Origin: Bacteroidota bacterium
Lineage (GTDB): Bacteria; Bacteroidota; Bacteroidia; Chitinophagales; Chitinophagaceae
DNA length: 64,000 nt
NCBI GenBank assembly: GCA_023386045.1
Contig: JAEWKK010000012.1
Location: forward strand, 1-64,000
Reading direction: 5' to 3'
A program made the translations under genes and the position numbers. Of the stretch, positions 58,767-64,000 are shown in pieces. The notes under the pieces are model-generated. The model worked only from the letters and a program-made list of their open reading frames with translations, made no database searches and was not told the origin of the DNA. Positions within the stretch are counted from its first letter, which is position 1. Every line of letters starts with the position of its first letter.

Positions 58767-60655
58767 AACACAGTAGGTTTTTTATTGGCATCAGCAATCA
58801 GGCTTTCTTCATCCCATCCTTTATCTTCTGCATAAACCAGTTGATTGCTGTCCTGCTGCAGCATTCTCTCCAGTTCTTCCATCCTCTCTTTTGCAGAAAG
58901 AATATATTCTTCCTCGTCTTTTATGGATGCCAGTCTTTTCAGGTTTTCTTCATCAAGACGCAGAAACGTCCTGGCGGCTCTTTGCGCAGAATAGGATCGA
59001 TGACCAAGGAAACGCATCACGTCAACGCCTACACGTAAGGAAGTATCAAGTGTTTCCCTGTATACGTGCAACATCCCTGCGTTCATCAGGTCATAGGCAT
59101 CATAGCGGTTGGTAGCTCTTACCAGCATCCTTAGGTTGGGAAAGTGCTTCTTAATTGTTTCAATCATTTCCAGTCTTTTCTCCGAAGGCTCTACCGCAAT
59201 TACAATCAGTTTGGCTTTATCAGCACCGGCGGCCTGCAACAAATCATAACGTGAGGCATCTCCATAATATACCTTGAAACCCATCTTACGAAGGAGATTC
59301 ACCCTGTCTGAATTATTGTCAAGCAGGGTGGTTCCTATTTTATGCGCACGAAGAAAACGGCCAACAGTACTTCCAAAATGACCAAAGCCTGCTACGATTA
59401 CCGGATGAGATTCTTCGATAAGATCTGCTTCCCGCGATTCTTCCTTTGCTTTAGTACCAATCCGGGGCTGGATAATTTTTTCATTCAAAAGCATCAGTAA
59501 TGGAGTGAGAGCCATGCTAATGGCAACCACGGCTGTCATGGTTTCTGTAGTAGAAAGAGAAAGAATACCATTTTGAAGTGAAAAAGAAAAAAGTACAAAA
59601 GCAAATTCTCCGACCTGGCTAAGTGCAAATGCAAACAAAACTCCCTGGTCAGTACGCAGTTTGAAAATTCTGCCAAGAATAAATAACACAAGTGCTTTTG
59701 CCAGCATTACAGCCAGTACAATCAAGATGATCTTCCAGGGTTGTGCAGCTATGAGACTGAAATTTATGGAAGCACCAACTGCTATAAAAAATAATCCAAG
59801 CAGCAATCCCTTGAAAGGTTCAATATCGCTTTGCAATTCATGCCTGTATTCGCTATTAGCAAGGACAACGCCGGCAAGAAAGGTACCTAAGGCAGGGCTC
59901 AATCCTACCTGTGTCATCAAAACTGCAATACCCACCACCAGCATCAGGGCTGTTGCCGTAAATATTTCTCGTTGACCTGTAGCCGCAACAATCCGAAAAA
60001 GAGGTTTTACTAAAAAACGACCCGCAAGAATGATGGCAGCAACTGCGGCTAAAACTACAAGCGCCTGGAGCCAGGCAGAGAGGTCTTTGAGCCAGGTTCC
60101 CGTTGCATGTTCCTGAACTGTTCCCGTAACAGGAAGCGTTGCCAGCAAAGGAAACAAGGCGAGCATAGGTATTACTGCAATGTCCTGGAAAAGCAGCACG
60201 GCAAATGAACTTTGTCCCGCCATGGTTTTCATCAATCCTTTCTCATTTAGAGTTTGCAAAACCATGGCCGTTGATGATAAAGACAGGATCAATCCAAGAG
60301 CAATTGATTCCTGTATTTTTAGTCCTGCCTGCCACGCAACCAGAGCAATGATGAAAGCTGTGAATGTAATTTGCAATCCTCCCATTCCAACAATGGATTT
60401 TCGCATTTTCCATAGAAGCTGAGGTTCCAGTTCAAGGCCAATGATGAAGAGCATAATCACTACGCCAAATTCTGCAAAGTGCATGATGTCCTGCCCTTCT
60501 TCACCAACAAAGCTGAGAAGAGAAGGCCCAATGATCACTCCAGCCAGCAAATAACCCAATACAGATCCCAGTCCCAGCTTTTTGGCAACAGGAACCATTA
60601 CCACCGCAGCTGCGAGATAAACAAATGCCTGGAACAGTAATGAATGTTGATCCAT
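58763..60655 (-). CDS. Kef-type cation:proton antiporter (CPA2)
   Basis: A 630-residue protein: a CPA2 membrane domain (about 1-390, 12-13 helices, with ALGLILSLSSTAMVLQTLNEKG and GLSPALGTFLAGVVLANSEYRHEL), then a TrkA-N domain that binds NAD or similar (about 415-535, VIVAGFGHFGSTVGRFL with GxGxxG). This layout is KefB/KefC-like and exports K+ in exchange for H+, which protects against electrophiles. The next gene, an NAD(P)H oxidoreductase, is the matching ancillary subunit and overlaps by one base. Confidence 0.92.
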   Translation of the reverse strand: MDQHSLLFQAFVYLAAAVVMVPVAKKLGLGSVLGYLLAGVIIGPSLLSFVGEEGQDIMHFAEFGVVIMLFIIGLELEPQLLWKMRKSIVGMGGLQITFTAFIIALVAWQAGLKIQESIALGLILSLSSTAMVLQTLNEKGLMKTMAGQSSFAVLLFQDIAVIPMLALFPLLATLPVTGTVQEHATGTWLKDLSAWLQALVVLAAVAAIILAGRFLVKPLFRIVAATGQREIFTATALMLVVGIAVLMTQVGLSPALGTFLAGVVLANSEYRHELQSDIEPFKGLLLGLFFIAVGASINFSLIAAQPWKIILIVLAVMLAKALVLFILGRIFKLRTDQGVLFAFALSQVGEFAFVLFSFSLQNGILSLSTTETMTAVVAISMALTPLLMLLNEKIIQPRIGTKAKEESREADLIEESHPVIVAGFGHFGSTVGRFLRAHKIGTTLLDNNSDRVNLLRKMGFKVYYGDASRYDLLQAAGADKAKLIVIAVEPSEKRLEMIETIKKHFPNLRMLVRATNRYDAYDLMNAGMLHVYRETLDTSLRVGVDVMRFLGHRSYSAQRAARTFLRLDEENLKRLASIKDEEEYILSAKERMEELERMLQQDSNQLVYAEDKGWDEESLIADANKKPTVL

Positions 60656-61263
60656 CAGCTAATAATTTGATCTGGTGTGGGAACGAGTTCATTCAGGTAG
60701 GTTACAGATTTTATTTCCTCTTCAGATATCCTGTCTGCTGCCAGCGCTACAAGCAACTGTTCGTACTGAACGGCATAAAGATCCATATCAGTTGGCAGCA
60801 ATTTATGTGTACCATGAATTACAAAAGGTGGAAGATAGATCATCTTACAGAGTCTCGCAGTTTGTTCGAATGGTGCAAGAAACTCAGGAACTGTAAAACG
60901 GTTTCTTCCTTCCCTGCTGTAGGCCTCCTTTCTTCCTCCCATAGACACAGCATTTAATATCCTTTTGTTCTCCAGCATTCTTCCTTCGGAACCATAGGCC
61001 CAGTTGTGCTCCAGCACCAGGTCCTGCCATTGCTTGATCATTGCAGGAGCACTGTACCAGTAAAATGGATGTTGCCAGATAATAATATCGTGTTCCATCA
61101 AAAGTCTCTGCTCTTTTTGCACCTGGATATCGAAATCAGGATAAGCTTCATAAAGGTCATGAAAAGTTATACCGTTCAAGGCATGCAAATGTCGGATCAG
61201 GCGGGCGTGTATCCTTGATTTTTCAAGCACAGGATGCGCAAATAAAATGAGGACCTTTGCCAT
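60655..61263 (-). CDS. Kef-associated NAD(P)H oxidoreductase (KefF/KefG-like)
   Basis: A 202-residue flavodoxin-2 family protein: LILFAHPVLEKSRIHARLIRH at the N terminus and IIWQHPFYWYSAPAMIKQW, then GSEGRMLENKRILNAVSMGG. This is the pattern of KefF/KefG, which bind the Kef antiporter and raise its activity. It ends at the first base of the kef gene, showing a joint transcript. Confidence 0.88.
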   Translation of the reverse strand: MAKVLILFAHPVLEKSRIHARLIRHLHALNGITFHDLYEAYPDFDIQVQKEQRLLMEHDIIIWQHPFYWYSAPAMIKQWQDLVLEHNWAYGSEGRMLENKRILNAVSMGGRKEAYSREGRNRFTVPEFLAPFEQTARLCKMIYLPPFVIHGTHKLLPTDMDLYAVQYEQLLVALAADRISEEEIKSVTYLNELVPTPDQIIS

Positions 61264-61313
61264 TCAACAATTTTACTCCAAATCTCACCAAATAAAAAAT
61301 AACATCGGATCTC

Positions 61314-61676
61314 TCAAAGTTGCCTGATCCTTATGAACTGTTTTCGGTTGATGTAATAAACAAACAGGAGATAAAAAATAGGAGCCATGCTCAAAGCTCT
61401 CAGAAATAAGATCCCTGAGGTCAGTCCCATAAAATAGGTGATCAGTGTTATAATCAGACCAGCCAGCAGTTGCGCATCTTCAACCACACAATCAACAGTA
61501 AAATACCTTACCGGTTTTACCGTATAGACCAGTTCCATAGGTTGTGTGATATGAAAACCATCAGTGATCACCATCCTGGTAGGATTGGTGGGCATATCTA
61601 TTACAACAGGCTTATTCTTTACAAGGTTATAGATATAATGACCATTGATCACCACGCGTAAGGTCAGGAACCGCAA
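61314..61676 (-). CDS. Small membrane protein of unknown function
   Basis: A 120-residue protein with a soluble, beta-rich N-terminal half (FLTLRVVINGHYIYNLVKNKP) and two hydrophobic helices in the C-terminal half (AGLIITLITYFMGLTSGILF and APIFYLLFVYYIN). Not recognised. It lies between tpiA and the Kef oxidoreductase on the same strand, with about 50 bases on each side. Confidence 0.6.
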   Translation of the reverse strand: MRFLTLRVVINGHYIYNLVKNKPVVIDMPTNPTRMVITDGFHITQPMELVYTVKPVRYFTVDCVVEDAQLLAGLIITLITYFMGLTSGILFLRALSMAPIFYLLFVYYINRKQFIRIRQL

Positions 61677-61726
61677 GAGGAATTGATTTTTTTGAAGTAT
61701 TACAATACGATATTTTGTGGCGGGCT

Positions 61727-62491
61727 TTATTTTTTCAGTGCTTTAATGATCTCAACAAATTCCTTCGCAACAAGGGAAGCGCCTCCTACCAGGCCACCAT
61801 CTACATCAGGACAAGCGAACAATTCTGCTGCATTTGCTCCCTTCACACTTCCGCCGTATAAGATGGGAATTTCATTGGCTGTTTCTTCGCCATATTTTGT
61901 TGCCAGTACAGAACGTAAATGACGGTGCATTTCTTGTGCCTGTTCTGAACTTGCTGTTTTTCCCGTGCCGATTGCCCATATAGGTTCATAGGCTATGATA
62001 ATATTACGGATCAATTCTTCTGAAAGGTGAAACAGTGATTCTTCCAATTGTTGCTGAACATATACGCCCTGGTTATTCTCCTCCCTGATTCTCAAAGGCT
62101 CACCACAACAGAATATGGGAATGATGCCATACTCAAAACAGAGATTGACTTTGTCGGCCAGCTGCTTATTGGTTTCAAAAAAATATTCTCTTCGCTCGCT
62201 ATGTCCAATGATGCAATATTTTATACCCAGGGATTGAAGCATTTCAACTGAGACCTCTCCAGTATATGCGCCGTTTTTTTTATCACTGCAATTCTGTGAA
62301 GCAATATGAAAGTTGTGGGTATTTGCCACTTCACTTTTACCCATAATAAGATAAGGAAAGGGCACCGCAAAAATGGCGTGCTGGTGTTCAGACATTTCGG
62401 TTTTTGCGTCCAAAATTTCATCAAGTAATTTTTCACCCTGCTGATAGGTCAGATTCATTTTCCAGTTAGCTGCTGCGATCTGTTTTCTCAT
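61727..62491 (-). CDS. tpiA: Triosephosphate isomerase
   Basis: A 254-residue glycolytic enzyme, dihydroxyacetone phosphate to glyceraldehyde 3-phosphate. AANWKMN (catalytic Lys), IIGHSERR (catalytic His), AYEPIWAIGTGKTAS (catalytic Glu) and ILYGGSVKGANAAELF are all present. Length is usual. Single gene. Confidence 0.98.
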   Translation of the reverse strand: MRKQIAAANWKMNLTYQQGEKLLDEILDAKTEMSEHQHAIFAVPFPYLIMGKSEVANTHNFHIASQNCSDKKNGAYTGEVSVEMLQSLGIKYCIIGHSERREYFFETNKQLADKVNLCFEYGIIPIFCCGEPLRIREENNQGVYVQQQLEESLFHLSEELIRNIIIAYEPIWAIGTGKTASSEQAQEMHRHLRSVLATKYGEETANEIPILYGGSVKGANAAELFACPDVDGGLVGGASLVAKEFVEIIKALKK

Positions 62492-62602
62492 AGTTTGTTC
62501 TTAAATAGTGTACTAATGAAATTATTCGCCAGTTTATTAAAGTCCCTAACAACAAATTCCAGTTAATTAAATTTCAGGAGAATAATCAACCGACTCTTTA
62601 GA

Positions 62603-63781
62603 TTAATAATGGTCAAAGATATGTTTCAGCAGCTTCTTTTCATTTTCGAACAGGCTGCCATCTTTTAGCGCTTTCCAGTTTTGAATATCGGAAAGTGCTT
62701 TATCAAATTCATACCGTTCTACTCCTTCGCTTCCCCAGGAAAAAGAAGGAATGTATTTTGGTGTAAGGCCCTGTCCGAATACATTGGCACAAACACCAAT
62801 TACCGTTCCGGTATTGATAGAAGTATTAATTGCAGTTTTTGAATAATCACCCATGAACAAACCACATTTCATTCCAGCGCTCACCGTACCATGTGGTGTC
62901 CATATCTGAACCACTGAAGCATTATTTTTCATATTTGAATTGGAAGTGCCTGCTCCCAAATTACACCACTCTCCTATCACAGCATCTCCTACATAACCAT
63001 CATGCGCTTTGTTGGAATAAGAAAAGAAGACTGCATTTTTGATCTCACCACCAACAGTACAATATGGACCAATGGTGGTGGCACCATAAATCCTGGCTCC
63101 CATTTTCACAACAGCACCTTCTCCAATGGAAAGCGGACCACGGAGCATGCTTCCTTCCATCACCAATGCATTTTTTCCAATATAGATGGGACCATCGGTT
63201 GCATTCAAAAAACAATGTTCTACTTGTGCACCTTTTTCAATAAAAATATTTCCTGGCTTCTTCAATTTATTGGTGGAGCTGATCCTGGCAGACTTCCTGC
63301 CTTTAGTAAGCAGTTCAAAATCTTTTTCTATTGCCCAGTGGTTCTTCTGAAAAATATCCCATGGAAATTTAATCTCCCTGATTTCTTCTTTTACATCCAC
63401 TGCCCTTGAAACCCGGATATTGTCTGGTCCTGCCACTTCATTTTTTGAAATGCAATAAACTATACTTTCTTTTTCAGCCAGGGAAAGAAACTGACCTGGT
63501 TTCAACTTGAGCACCTGTTTAACCAGGGAAGGTGTAGGGAGGATATTGCCATGAATGAGATAGATGATATCATCGCCAATACTTTCATCAATGGTAATGG
63601 CCCTGTCCTGGTCTTTATAATCACCCTCATTTTTATCAAAAGAAGGAAAACCAAGGTAGTGCTCCCATTTTTCTCTTATGGTAAGAATGCCCACCCTGAT
63701 ATCCTGGATCTGGCGGGTAAGAGTAAAAGGGAATAGGTTCTCTGGCGAACAAAATTCTTCTGTAAAGACTATCTTTTTCAT
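62603..63781 (-). CDS. GlmU-like putative sugar nucleotidyltransferase
   Basis: A 392-residue protein. The N-terminal part (about 1-170, IVFTEEFCSPENLFPFTLTRQ) is a divergent nucleotidyltransferase-like domain without the usual GGxGTR motif; the C-terminal part (about 185-330) is a left-handed beta helix with hexapeptide-like repeats (IYIGKNALVMEGSMLRGPLSIGEGAVVKMG, CNLGAGTSNSNMKNN). This is the Bacteroidota GlmU-like family, annotated as putative sugar nucleotidyl transferase. Activity is unproven. Ahead of it on the minus strand lies the rpmE terminator. Confidence 0.85.
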   Translation of the reverse strand: MKKIVFTEEFCSPENLFPFTLTRQIQDIRVGILTIREKWEHYLGFPSFDKNEGDYKDQDRAITIDESIGDDIIYLIHGNILPTPSLVKQVLKLKPGQFLSLAEKESIVYCISKNEVAGPDNIRVSRAVDVKEEIREIKFPWDIFQKNHWAIEKDFELLTKGRKSARISSTNKLKKPGNIFIEKGAQVEHCFLNATDGPIYIGKNALVMEGSMLRGPLSIGEGAVVKMGARIYGATTIGPYCTVGGEIKNAVFFSYSNKAHDGYVGDAVIGEWCNLGAGTSNSNMKNNASVVQIWTPHGTVSAGMKCGLFMGDYSKTAINTSINTGTVIGVCANVFGQGLTPKYIPSFSWGSEGVERYEFDKALSDIQNWKALKDGSLFENEKKLLKHIFDHY

Positions 63782-63802
63782 ACCGGGCTATTGTATAAAA
63801 AT

Positions 63803-63828
63803 AAAAAATCCCCCGCTTTGGGCGGGGG
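63803..63828 (-). terminator. Terminator of the L31 gene
   Basis: GCGGGGG and CCCCCGC form a stem with a 5-base loop, followed by six T (minus strand). Confidence 0.85.
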
Positions 63829-63851
63829 ACGAAAATCATGAAGGCAAATAA

Positions 63852-64000
63852 TTATTTTTTCGCGTACTTCTTTTTGAACTTGTCGATACGACCTGCTGTG
63901 TCCACCAATACATTTTTACCAGTGAAGAAAGGATGCGACATATTGGAGATCTCCAGTTTGATCAGCGGGTATTCATTACCATCTTCCCATTGAATGGTTT
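63852..64000 (-). CDS. 50S ribosomal protein L31 type B, 5' part cut by window edge
   Basis: The C-terminal 48 residues of L31 type B: IKLEISNMSHPFFTG, then DTAGRIDKFKKKYAKK and the stop. The SHPFxTG segment is the family signature. The zinc-binding cysteines of the other L31 type cannot be checked because the N terminus is outside the window. Confidence 0.92.
   Translation of the reverse strand, partial: TIQWEDGNEYPLIKLEISNMSHPFFTGKNVLVDTAGRIDKFKKKYAKK

Overview
The window is Bacteroidota chromosome, most likely from the Chitinophagaceae or a close relative. Evidence: a SusC/SusD pair under an ECF sigma/FecR pair, a type IX secretion sorting-domain protein, DUF4249, DUF3822 and DUF6520 type proteins, the short Bacteroidota primary sigma factor, and promoters with the Bacteroidota -7 element TAnnTTTG. 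Genes are mostly on the minus strand. The name of the organism cannot be read from the sequence.

Layout. 0-1.3 kb: the right end of an IS3-family element that has cut an OmpA-type outer-membrane gene. 1.4-5.4 kb: a decayed gene, a small helical protein, a large exported protein and a NarL-type regulator. 5.7-15.7 kb: a nutrient-uptake and signalling locus (AraC regulator, MauE-like membrane protein, DUF6520-like peptide, thioredoxin-like lipid-anchored or periplasmic protein, SusD, SusC with STN domain, FecR, ECF sigma). 15.7-20.9 kb: a patchy region with a long palindrome, an XRE and an ArsR regulator, a candidate small RNA, two broken alpha/beta hydrolases, a T9SS cargo protein and a beta-barrel protein.

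21.0-31.3 kb is the most notable part: an integron cassette array without an integrase in view (a CALIN, cluster of attC sites lacking an integrase). Ten attC-like sites, nine of them 114-134 bp, separate ten cassettes, all coding on the minus strand, with start codons 8 to 50 bases after the attC core. The cargo includes a SIR2-domain protein, a GHKL ATPase fused to a PD-(D/E)XK nuclease-like domain, an HNH-type protein, a membrane/zinc-ribbon/winged-helix protein and several small lipoproteins. Three of these look like anti-phage defence genes.

31.8-37.0 kb holds tandem clusters of a CCCTGAAGGG-like repeat around a two-component system and a small module with a DUF5675 protein, two small membrane proteins and a conserved unknown protein; it ends at the RNase P RNA gene (rnpB). 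37.7-64 kb is ordinary core genome: Smr protein, amino-acid permease, then an operon of DUF3822, rsmD, 5-formyl-THF cyclo-ligase, lpxK, RNase R and a polyprenyl synthase; MATE transporter, folB, trxB, DUF4249, primary sigma factor, lgt, bacilliredoxin, Hsp20, arginine decarboxylase, rplT-rpmI, glycosyltransferase, Kef antiporter with its oxidoreductase, tpiA, a GlmU-like transferase and the start of the L31 gene.

No tRNA, complete rRNA gene, or CRISPR array was seen.
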